Below are positions 1-5,029 of a stretch of 5,662 nucleotides of DNA, piece by piece. The translations under genes were made by a program, and so were the position numbers. Position 1 is the stretch's first letter. Every line of letters begins with the position of its first letter. This stretch comes from an uncultured Brevundimonas sp. Lineage in GTDB: Bacteria > Pseudomonadota > Alphaproteobacteria > Caulobacterales > Caulobacteraceae. The stretch spans positions 1 to 5,662 of the forward strand of contig CAMPGL010000137.1 in NCBI GenBank assembly GCA_946885435.1, written 5' to 3'. A model generated the notes under the pieces. The model made no database searches and was not told the DNA's origin. It saw only the letters and a list, made by a program, of their open reading frames with translations.

Positions 1-64
1 GATAGAAGCCGCCCCTCCACGGCTCATAGGTCCAGCCACCGACGCCGATGCGGATGTCGCCCAT
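1..64 (-). CDS. DUF72 (YecE-like) protein, N-terminal fragment
   Basis: Only the first 21 codons lie in the window; the gene continues beyond base 1. The translation is MGDIRIGVGGWTYEPWRGGF followed by Y. The string I-x-I-G-x-G-G-W-x-Y-x-P-W-x-x-x-F-Y is the characteristic opening of DUF72 proteins (E. coli YecE family), a TIM-barrel-like fold whose biochemical role is not established. The start is the ATG at 64-62, with a Shine-Dalgarno GGGAG on the minus strand (bases 72-76) 7 nt upstream. The gene is divergent from the small membrane-protein gene at 136, with 71 bp between them. The family call rests on a short but distinctive N-terminus; nothing can be said about the rest of the protein. 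Confidence 0.8.
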   Translation of the reverse strand, partial: MGDIRIGVGGWTYEPWRGGFY

Positions 65-88
65 GATCCTGCTCCCTGGTCTTCGTCG

Positions 89-112
89 GGCTTAGCGGAA
101 ACCAGGCGTTAG
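89..112 (-). promoter_or_regulatory. Candidate promoter for the DUF72 gene
   Basis: On the minus strand, GCTAAGCC (bases 96-89) matches 6 of 8 positions of the Caulobacter housekeeping -10 consensus GCTANAWC. CTAACGC (bases 112-106) matches 5 of 7 positions of the -35 consensus TTGACGS. The spacer is 9 nt, slightly under the usual 10-14. Transcription would start near base 82, leaving a leader of about 18 nt that contains the GGGAG ribosome site. Found by eye only; short degenerate motifs occur by chance. Confidence 0.3.
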
Positions 113-135
113 GCGAAGGCGCGGAAGATTCTTGC

Positions 136-324
136 ATGGCGCCTGTCCCACAACCCGTCCGTGGCTCGCGGCATGACGCGGCCGAACGCAGCTTGCGAGA
201 CCTGAACCGCCGCTTTCAGGCGGTGTCCGAACGGATGTCTTCGCGCGCCGGCCGGCGGCGGACCGTGATCTGGGCGTTGGCGGTCTTTGCGGCGGTGTTC
301 GCCTCGGTGTTGTGGATCGACTAG
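136..324 (+). CDS. Small single-pass membrane protein (62 aa), unknown
   Basis: I do not recognise this protein. Residues 1-43 are hydrophilic and strongly charged, with a likely helical stretch (about 13-35, rich in R, E, Q and L) and a basic cluster R-A-G-R-R-R (37-42). Residues 44-60 form one hydrophobic helix, and two residues follow it. The basic cluster before the helix predicts a cytoplasmic N-terminus and a tail-anchored topology (positive-inside rule). The ATG at 136 has GGAAG at 123-127, 8 nt upstream, and no alternative in-frame start exists upstream in the intergenic region. Codon use is G/C-ending as in the neighbours. It is followed after 20 bp by a second small protein of the same architecture, so the two are probably co-transcribed. 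No cysteine, signal peptide or catalytic motif is visible. Confidence 0.6.
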   Translation: MAPVPQPVRGSRHDAAERSLRDLNRRFQAVSERMSSRAGRRRTVIWALAVFAAVFASVLWID

Positions 325-332
325 AAACCGCC

Positions 333-338
333 GGGGAG
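333..338 (+). promoter_or_regulatory. Ribosome binding site fixing the start at 345
   Basis: GGGGAG lies 6 nt before the ATG at 345. The same frame is also open from a GTG at 312, which would add 11 residues and overlap the preceding gene, but that GTG has no comparable site upstream. The Shine-Dalgarno therefore favours 345. Confidence 0.65.
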
Positions 339-344
339 CACACC

Positions 345-578
345 ATGACCGACCGCGAGCCGACGAGCCTGGGTCAGCGCCGCCGTGAGGCGGATGAGCG
401 GGTGCGCCGCCAGAACCTCGCTGACCGCGGTGTGGACAATGTCGTGCCGCTGCGCCGGCCGAAGCCGAAGAAGCCCAGGCCGGCGGGACTGCCGCGCTGG
501 GCGAAGCATCCCCTCGTCCTGTGGGCCGCGATCCTGGCCGTGCTGGTCGTGTGGTACCTGCTGAGCGGCCTCTTCTGA
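345..578 (+). CDS. Small basic single-pass membrane protein (77 aa), unknown
   Basis: I do not recognise this protein. Counting from the ATG at 345, residues 1-30 are highly charged (R/E/Q-rich, probably helical). Residues 36-55 are basic and proline-rich (R-R-P-K-P-K-K-P-R-P, then P-R-W-A-K-H). Residues 57-76 are one hydrophobic helix ending in S-G-L-F at the C-terminus. The basic run predicts an N-terminus in the cytoplasm with the helix as a C-terminal anchor. The start is chosen for GGGGAG 6 nt upstream. The gene lies 20 bp after the 62-residue protein, whose layout is the same although the sequences are not obviously related. It converges on gshA with only 3 bp between stop codons. The proline/lysine segment could contact a nucleic acid, a lipid head group or a partner protein; this is a guess. 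Confidence 0.65.
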   Translation: MTDREPTSLGQRRREADERVRRQNLADRGVDNVVPLRRPKPKKPRPAGLPRWAKHPLVLWAAILAVLVVWYLLSGLF

Positions 579-582
579 GGCC
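567..582. terminator. Perfect hairpin over two convergent stop codons
   Basis: GGCCTC (567-572), loop TTCT (573-576) and GAGGCC (577-582) form a perfect 6-bp GC-rich stem with a 4-nt loop. It covers the TGA (576-578) of the 77-residue gene and reaches the first base of the gshA stop (582-584, minus strand). Because it is a perfect inverted repeat it can form in transcripts from either side, which suits a bidirectional terminator or 3'-end stabiliser between convergent genes. No T-run follows on either strand, so classical intrinsic termination is uncertain. Confidence 0.4.
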
Positions 583-1949
583 TAGTAGGCGAACTCGGCG
601 TAGATCCGGGCCGGGTCCCCTTCCCAGCGGCCGTGGTAGAGCTCCAGCAGCCGTTCAGCCGGCGTGACCCCGCTGTCGGCGATCTCTTCCAGCTCGGCCA
701 GATGGCCGCGTTCGTCCACCAGTCCGCCGGACAGGCGGTTGCGCGATTTCAGGCCGTCGCGCGCGATGGCGACCATGTCGACGGCCACGTCGCGAACCGA
801 GCGGCCGGCGACCTCGGCCTTCAGGCCCAGCCGCGTCACGTCCCGGCGCAGGCGCTCGTGGTCCTCGACGTCCCAGTGCTTGCACAGGTCCCAGGCGGCG
901 TTCAGCGAGGCGTCCTCGTAGAGGATCCCGGCCCACAGCGCCGGCAGGGCGCAGATACGGCTCCATGGCCCGCCGTCGGCGCCGCGCATCTCCAGATAGG
1001 TCTTGAGCCGCACCTCGGGGAACAGGGTGGTCAGGTGGTCGCCCCAGTCCTTCAGCGTCGGCAGTTCGCCCGGCAGGGCCGGCAGGCGGCCCTCCATGAA
1101 GTCGCGGAACGACTGGCCCGAGGCGTCGATGTAGCGGCCGTCCCGCTTCACGAAATACATCGGGGTGTCCAGCGCGTACTGGGCGTAGGTCTCGAAGCCG
1201 AAGCCGTCCTGGAAGACGAAGTCGAGCATGCCGGTCCGGTCCGGATCGGTGTCCGTCCAGACGTTGGCGCGCGCCGACAGGAAACCGTTCGGCTTGCCCT
1301 CGGTGAAGGGACTGTTGGCGAAGAGCGCCGTCGCGATCGGCTGAAGCGCCAGCGAGGCGCGGAACTTCAGCGCCATGTCGGCCTCGGACGCATAGTCGAG
1401 GTTCGCCTGGATGGTGCAGGTGCGCAGCATCATGTCCAGGCCCAGCGACCCGACCTTGGGCATGTAGGCCCGCATGATGTCGTAGCGGCCCTTGGGCATG
1501 ATCGGGATGTCGGCCCGCGCCCAGAGGGGGTCGAAGCCGAGGCCGAGGAAGCCCAGGCCGATCTCGTCGGCGACCATCTTCACCTCCATGAGGTGCCGGC
1601 CGGTCTCGTCGCAGATCTGGTGCATATCCTCGAGCGGGGCGCCGGACAGCTCGAACTGGCCTCCCGGCTCCAGACTGACCGAGGCGCCGCCCCGCTCGAG
1701 CGCGATCAGGTGGCCGCCCTCCTCGACCGGGGTCCAGCCGAAGCGCTGCAGGCCTGTCAGCATGGCGCGGATGCCCGAAGGCTCGTCGTAGGAGGGCCGG
1801 CGCAGGTCGGCCTTCACGAAGCCGAACTTCTCGTGCTCGGCCCCGATGCGCCACTGGTCCTTCGGCTTGCAGCCGCCCGCCAGGACGGCGGTCAGGTCGT
1901 CGATCGTGAGGGGACGCTCCCCGGCTCCGGTGTCAGCCATCGGCGTCAT
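582..1949 (-). CDS. gshA: Glutamate-cysteine ligase (plant/alphaproteobacterial type)
   Basis: Catalyses the ATP-dependent joining of L-glutamate (through its gamma-carboxyl) to L-cysteine, the first step of glutathione synthesis, in the cytoplasm. The protein has 455 residues and is close to the plant and alphaproteobacterial GCL class (GCS2 superfamily), not the E. coli GshA class. Diagnostic blocks are [12 protein letters not shown] (33-44), [13 protein letters not shown] (94-106), GFLGLGFDP (133-141), [12 protein letters not shown] (163-174), [20 protein letters not shown] (203-222), DTPMYFV (261-267), [11 protein letters not shown] (280-290), [20 protein letters not shown] (310-329) and a C-terminal [14 protein letters not shown] (429-442). 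Cysteines are at 27, 113, 178, 333 and 356. The start at 1949 is preferred to the ATG at 1952 because GGAG ends 6 nt before it. rsmE lies 46 bp upstream on the same strand, so gshA is probably translated from an rsmE-gshA mRNA. Family and function are secure; only the start is debatable by a codon or by Met at 1940. Confidence 0.96.
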   Translation of the reverse strand: MTPMADTGAGERPLTIDDLTAVLAGGCKPKDQWRIGAEHEKFGFVKADLRRPSYDEPSGIRAMLTGLQRFGWTPVEEGGHLIALERGGASVSLEPGGQFELSGAPLEDMHQICDETGRHLMEVKMVADEIGLGFLGLGFDPLWARADIPIMPKGRYDIMRAYMPKVGSLGLDMMLRTCTIQANLDYASEADMALKFRASLALQPIATALFANSPFTEGKPNGFLSARANVWTDTDPDRTGMLDFVFQDGFGFETYAQYALDTPMYFVKRDGRYIDASGQSFRDFMEGRLPALPGELPTLKDWGDHLTTLFPEVRLKTYLEMRGADGGPWSRICALPALWAGILYEDASLNAAWDLCKHWDVEDHERLRRDVTRLGLKAEVAGRSVRDVAVDMVAIARDGLKSRNRLSGGLVDERGHLAELEEIADSGVTPAERLLELYHGRWEGDPARIYAEFAY

Positions 1950-1952
1950 CAT

Positions 1953-1959
1953 CCTCTCC
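1953..1959 (-). promoter_or_regulatory. gshA ribosome binding site before tandem ATG codons
   Basis: On the minus strand GGAGAGG directly abuts ATG-ATG. Measured from its GGAG core, the spacing is 3 nt to the ATG at 1952, 6 nt to the ATG at 1949 and 15 nt to the in-frame ATG at 1940. The middle one has the normal spacing, so the annotated start is 1949. Confidence 0.6.
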
Positions 1960-1960
1960 A

Positions 1961-1989
1961 GCCCGGCGGGTAGATGGGAGAAGCCGGGC
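1961..1989 (-). repeat. Inverted repeat between rsmE and gshA
   Basis: GCCCGGC (1961-1967) and its exact reverse complement GCCGGGC (1983-1989) enclose a 15-nt loop. In the rsmE-gshA transcript the 3' arm would end 1 nt before the gshA Shine-Dalgarno. A 7-bp all-G/C stem is stable but has no U-run, so it looks more like a mRNA processing, stability or translation element than a terminator. In DNA this GC-rich such a repeat can also be chance. Confidence 0.35.
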
Positions 1990-1995
1990 CCGGAC

Positions 1996-2715
1996 TCAAG
2001 AGGCCCAGTCGCCGAGCGCGGCCTGCCACAGCGTCAGGGCCGAGATGGCGGCGGTGTCCGCCCTCAGGATGCGCGGGCCCAGCCCGACCGGCGTGACGAA
2101 GCTCGAGGCCCGCAGCCGCTCGCGCTCCTCGGGCGCGAAGCCGCCTTCGGGCCCAATCAGAATAGACCAGGGCGCGGCCTCTCGGGGCAGGGCCTCGAGC
2201 GCCGGGCGCACGTCTCCGCCCTCGTCGCTGAACATCAGCCGGCGGTCCTGCGGCCAGGCGTCGAGGATACGATCCAGCTTCTCCGGCGCGACGATCTCGG
2301 GGACGTCGAGACGGCCGGTCTGCTCCGAGGCTTCGACGGCTATGGCCTGTAGCCGGTCGACGCGGGTGTGGTCGGCCTGGGTCCGACGGCTGATCGCCAG
2401 ACGCACGCGGCGGCAGCCCAGTTCGGCCGCCTTTTCGACGATGGTCTCCAGCCGCGCCCGCTTCACCAGGGCCACGACCAGTTCCAGATCGGGCGTGCCG
2501 GCCTGCTCGCGCGTGCGCTCGACCGCCTCCAGCACGCAGGACCGCTTGGAGACTTCGGCCAGGCGCGCCCGCCACTCGCCGTCGCGTCCGTTGAACAGCA
2601 GGACCTCGTCGCCGACACCCTGGCGCATCACGCCGGTCAGGTACCGAGCCTGGTCGGGCGAGGGCTCCAGGCGCGCGCCGGGCGACAGGACCTGGTCGAG
2701 GAACAAGCGGATCAT
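1996..2715 (-). CDS. rsmE: 16S rRNA (uracil-1498-N3)-methyltransferase RsmE
   Basis: Methylates N3 of U1498 in helix 44 of 16S rRNA, using S-adenosylmethionine, in the assembled 30S subunit. The protein has 239 residues, normal for the family. Residues 1-70 are the PUA-like RNA-binding domain; residues 75-239 are the SPOUT methyltransferase domain with its C-terminal knot. Visible family motifs are [16 protein letters not shown] (85-100), E-A-S-E-Q-T-G-R (128-135), the SAM-loop L-I-G-P-E-G-G-F (186-193) and the knot signature [11 protein letters not shown] (212-222). The ATG at 2715 has no good Shine-Dalgarno within 12 nt, but a -10-like element lies where transcription would begin at or next to the ATG, so a leaderless mRNA is possible. 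It lies upstream of gshA on the same strand and is divergent from the glycosylase-family gene. Confidence 0.95.
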   Translation of the reverse strand: MIRLFLDQVLSPGARLEPSPDQARYLTGVMRQGVGDEVLLFNGRDGEWRARLAEVSKRSCVLEAVERTREQAGTPDLELVVALVKRARLETIVEKAAELGCRRVRLAISRRTQADHTRVDRLQAIAVEASEQTGRLDVPEIVAPEKLDRILDAWPQDRRLMFSDEGGDVRPALEALPREAAPWSILIGPEGGFAPEERERLRASSFVTPVGLGPRILRADTAAISALTLWQAALGDWAS

Positions 2716-2720
2716 GAGAC

Positions 2721-2750
2721 CAGATAGCGCCTTCGGATGCAGCGCGAAAA
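2721..2750 (-). promoter_or_regulatory. Candidate rsmE-gshA promoter, possibly leaderless
   Basis: On the minus strand GCTATCTG (2728-2721) matches 6 of 8 positions of GCTANAWC, and TTTTCGC (2750-2744) matches 5 of 7 of TTGACGS; the spacer is 15 nt, just outside the usual 10-14. The expected start point, about 6 nt after the -10 hexamer, falls on or next to the A of the rsmE ATG (2715), which also lacks a Shine-Dalgarno. Read by eye against the Caulobacter consensus. Confidence 0.35.
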
Positions 2751-2755
2751 CCGGG

Positions 2756-2783
2756 AAGACAGCCGCGCGGCTCCGGCTACAAA
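2756..2783 (+). promoter_or_regulatory. Candidate promoter for the YcaQ-like/ubiA operon, possibly leaderless
   Basis: GCTACAAA (2776-2783) matches 7 of 8 positions of the Caulobacter -10 consensus GCTANAWC. AAGACAG (2756-2762) is a weak -35 match (4 of 7 positions of TTGACGS) at an allowed 13-nt spacing. Transcription about 6-7 nt downstream would begin at the A of the ATG at 2790, giving a leaderless message; only a weak AGG lies before that ATG. The -10 is the best promoter-like element I see in the window. Confidence 0.45.
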
Positions 2784-2789
2784 GGCGGC

Positions 2790-3992
2790 ATGGCCGCAGA
2801 GACCCTCACCGCGCTTCAGGCCCGCCGCATCGCGCTCCTGGCGCAGGGGTTCGGCGACCGGCGCCCGGCCGCCCCGGGCCGGTCCCACCTGATGCGCGTG
2901 TTCGACCGGGTCGGTCTGATCCAGATCGACTCGGTGAACGTGCTGGCGCGGTCGCACTACTTGCCGCCCTTCGCCCGGCTCGGCGCCTACGATCAGTCCG
3001 ATCTGGAGGGGCTGGCCTGGGGGCCCCGCAGGCGGCTGTTCGAATACTGGGGACACGAGGCCTCGCTGATCTCGCTGGCGCTGCATCCCCTGTTTCGCTG
3101 GCGCATGGCGCGCGCCGAGGCCGGGGTCGGCATCTATTCGGGACTGGCCCGGTTCGGGCGCGAGAAGCGGGCCTTCGTCGAGCACGTCCTGGACGAGATC
3201 GCCCAGCGCGGGCCGATGTCCGCGGGTGAGCTGAAGGCCGGCGAGAAGGGGGCCGGCGGCTGGTGGGGCTGGTCGGACTCCAAGCGGGCGCTGGAGTGGC
3301 TGTTCTGGGCCGGGCTGGTCACGACCAGGACGCGCCGCGGCTTCGAGCGGCTCTACGACCTGCCCGAACGCGCCCTCCCGGCCTCCGTGGTCGCCCTGCC
3401 GACCCCGCCGGTCGAGGACGCCCAGCGCCGGCTGATCGAGATCGCGGCCCGGGCCATGGGCGTGGCGACCGAGACGGACCTGCGCGACTATTTCCGCATG
3501 GACCCCGCCGAGACGCGGTCGCGCATCGCCGAGCTGGCGGAGGAAGGCGTTCTCGTCCCCGCAGAGGTGAAGGGCTGGGGCCGGCCCGCCTGGCGCCATG
3601 CGGAGGCGCCGAAACCTCGAAAGGTGGCGGCCAGCGCGCTCCTGTCGCCCTTCGATTCCCTGGTCTGGCGGCGCGAGCGGGCCGAGCGGCTGTTCGGCTT
3701 CCGCTATCGCATCGAGATCTATGTGCCGGCCGAGAAGCGGCTGTTCGGTTACTACGTCCTGCCCTTCCTGCAGGACGAGCGGCTGACCGCGCGCGTCGAC
3801 CTGAAGGCCGACCGGCAGGCGGGCGTGCTGCGCGTCCAGGCCAGCCACACCGAGGACCACGCCCGGCCCGAGGCGGTCGCCCCGGCGCTCGCGGCCAACC
3901 TGCGCGAGATGGCGGCCTGGCTGGGCCTGTCCGATGTGGCGGTGCGCGGCTCGGGCGGGCTGGACCGCGCGCTCAAGGCCGAGCTGGGCTAG
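2790..3992 (+). CDS. YcaQ-like HTH_42 DNA glycosylase family protein
   Basis: Belongs to the winged-helix HTH_42 (formerly DUF1006) family. Its studied members, Streptomyces AlkZ and E. coli YcaQ/AlkX, are DNA glycosylases that excise bulky alkylated bases and unhook interstrand crosslinks. The protein has 400 residues, near YcaQ's length. Visible are the N-terminal Q-A-R-R-I-A-L-L-A-Q-G-F (10-21), L-I-Q-I-D-S-V-N-V-L (43-52) and the C-terminal block with S-P-F-D (286-289), L-F-G-F-R-Y-R-I-E-I-Y-V-P (301-313) and Y-Y-V-L-P-F-L (321-327). Q45-I46-D47 fits the Q-phi-D catalytic motif described for YcaQ-like enzymes, as opposed to Q-phi-Q of AlkZ-type antibiotic self-resistance enzymes, suggesting general repair rather than toxin immunity. 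No Shine-Dalgarno of note precedes the ATG. ubiA follows after 9 bp. Family is certain; glycosylase activity is inferred from motif and relatives. Confidence 0.9.
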   Translation: MAAETLTALQARRIALLAQGFGDRRPAAPGRSHLMRVFDRVGLIQIDSVNVLARSHYLPPFARLGAYDQSDLEGLAWGPRRRLFEYWGHEASLISLALHPLFRWRMARAEAGVGIYSGLARFGREKRAFVEHVLDEIAQRGPMSAGELKAGEKGAGGWWGWSDSKRALEWLFWAGLVTTRTRRGFERLYDLPERALPASVVALPTPPVEDAQRRLIEIAARAMGVATETDLRDYFRMDPAETRSRIAELAEEGVLVPAEVKGWGRPAWRHAEAPKPRKVAASALLSPFDSLVWRRERAERLFGFRYRIEIYVPAEKRLFGYYVLPFLQDERLTARVDLKADRQAGVLRVQASHTEDHARPEAVAPALAANLREMAAWLGLSDVAVRGSGGLDRALKAELG

Positions 3993-4001
3993 AAGGCCGC
4001 C

Positions 4002-5027
4002 ATGGAGTCCGCCCCGCTTCCCGACGCGCGCCCGCTGAACTGGGTCGACCGGCATGCGCCCGAGGCGCTGAAGCCGTGGCTGAAGCTCGGCCGCTTCGAC
4101 CGCCCGATCGGCATCTGGCTGCTGCTCATCCCCTGCTGGCAGGGGATCGCGCTCTTCTACGCATCCAGCGACACGGCCTTTGGGGAATTTGGCCTTTGGC
4201 TGGTCGCGGCCTTCGCGGGAGGGGCCGTCCTCATGCGCGCGGCAGGTTGCGCCTTCAACGACGTGGTCGACCGCGACATCGACCGACAAGTCGCCCGAAC
4301 TGCAGATCGACCGGTGGCGGCGGGTCGGATTTCGGTGAAGCAGGCGCTCGCCTTCATCGCAGCCTGCTGCCTGATCAGCTTCCTGCTTCTGCTTACCATG
4401 AATGCCGTGACGCTCGGGCTGGCCATGGCCTCGCTGGCGTTGGTCGCAGCCTATCCCTTCATGAAGAGGATCACCTGGTGGCCCCAGGCTTGGTTGGGCC
4501 TCACCTTCAACTGGGGGGCGCTGATGGGGTTCGCCGCCGCTGTCGGCGGCCTGCCGGCTGCGGCCTGGCTCTTCGTCGCCCAGGCTCAAGCAGTAGGCGA
4601 CCAAATCTGGATGGCGGAACGCTTAGCCCAGTATGGTCACGTCAGTTGGCCAGCGGCCCTCCTTTACCTCGGCGGCGTGTTCTGGACGCTCGGCTACGAC
4701 ACCATCTACGCCCTGCAGGACATCGAGGACGACGCCATGGTCGGGGTGAAGTCCTCGGCGCGGCGGCTGGGACGCGGGGTCAGGACGGGTGTCGCGGTCT
4801 TCTACGGCCTGGCGGTGCTGATGGCGGCCGTGGCGGGCATGTCCGCCGGGCTGGGCCCCGGCTTCGCCGTCCTGCTGGTGACCTACGCCGCCCATCTCGC
4901 CTGGCAGGTCGCGCGGCTGCGGCCCGATGACCCGGCGCTGGCCCTTGCCCTGTTCAAGTCGAACCGCGAGGCTGGCCTGATCCTGCTCGCCGCCATCACG
5001 CTCGGAGCCGTCCATCCATGGAGCTGA
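4002..5027 (+). CDS. ubiA: 4-hydroxybenzoate polyprenyltransferase UbiA
   Basis: Inner-membrane prenyltransferase of ubiquinone synthesis that attaches the polyprenyl tail (decaprenyl in most Alphaproteobacteria) to C3 of 4-hydroxybenzoate. The first Asp-rich Mg-diphosphate site is N86-D87-V-V-D90-R-D-I-D94, followed by R-T-A-D-R-P (99-104). The second is Y232-D-T-I-Y-A-L-Q-D240-I-E-D243-D244 with G-V-K-S (248-251). Other family blocks are D33-R-P-I-G-I-W-L, L-M-R-A-A-G-C (77-83) and Y151-P-F-M-K-R. Hydrophobic helices recur throughout (for example 36-53, 63-82, 115-131, 133-150, 216-231, 262-280, 285-301, 325-337). The ATG has GAAGG (3992-3996) 5 nt upstream. At 341 residues it is longer than E. 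coli UbiA (290): about 30 residues are extra near 182-212, and the N-terminus is also longer. Codons 54-221 differ in composition from the gene's ends (see findings). Both active-site motifs are intact, so it should be functional. Confidence 0.96.
   Translation: MESAPLPDARPLNWVDRHAPEALKPWLKLGRFDRPIGIWLLLIPCWQGIALFYASSDTAFGEFGLWLVAAFAGGAVLMRAAGCAFNDVVDRDIDRQVARTADRPVAAGRISVKQALAFIAACCLISFLLLLTMNAVTLGLAMASLALVAAYPFMKRITWWPQAWLGLTFNWGALMGFAAAVGGLPAAAWLFVAQAQAVGDQIWMAERLAQYGHVSWPAALLYLGGVFWTLGYDTIYALQDIEDDAMVGVKSSARRLGRGVRTGVAVFYGLAVLMAAVAGMSAGLGPGFAVLLVTYAAHLAWQVARLRPDDPALALALFKSNREAGLILLAAITLGAVHPWS
4545..4637 (+). other. About 30-residue insertion within ubiA
   Basis: Aligning by eye to E. 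coli UbiA, the helix before (G-A-L-M-G-F-A-A) and the segment after (V-S-W-P-A-A-L-L-Y, running into Y-D-T) match without gaps. Between them E. coli has 4 residues and this protein 34. The extra stretch includes hydrophobic L-P-A-A-A-W-L-F-V-A, then polar Q-A-V-G-D-Q-I-W-M-A-E-R-L-A-Q-Y-G. It lies just before the helix carrying the second Asp-rich motif. It contains a TTA codon (208), the only one I noticed in coding sequence here. It may be a lineage feature rather than a recent event. Confidence 0.5.
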
Positions 5028-5029
5028 CC

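Noticed and set aside
633..1973. 446-codon plus-strand open frame opposite gshA
   Set aside because: Antisense shadow of a strongly conserved enzyme; composition is Arg/Ala/Val/Gln/His-rich without recognisable domains.
2045..3229. 394-codon plus-strand open frame over rsmE and the start of the YcaQ-like gene
   Set aside because: Ser/Arg-rich shadow that would cross the divergent promoter region and contradict two well-supported genes.
2790..3992. YcaQ-like gene as a self-resistance gene of a genotoxin biosynthetic cluster
   Set aside because: The motif is Q-I-D rather than the Q-phi-Q of AlkZ-type resistance enzymes, and the neighbours are housekeeping genes with no biosynthetic enzymes.
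2712..4604. 630-codon open frame on the minus strand opposite the YcaQ-like gene and ubiA
   Set aside because: Its translation is low-complexity (rich in G, P, R, Q, H) with no family motifs, and it lies antisense to two genes with intact, recognisable products. It is the usual GC-rich shadow.
4545..4637. UbiA insertion as a frameshift or pseudogene scar
   Set aside because: The reading frame and downstream active-site motif are intact, and the extra residues form a plausible hydrophobic/amphipathic sequence.
3263..4930. 555-codon plus-strand open frame spanning the YcaQ-like gene and ubiA in another frame
   Set aside because: It crosses two real genes out of frame and its Arg/Gly/Ala/Pro-rich product resembles nothing; no stops appear because of the high GC content.
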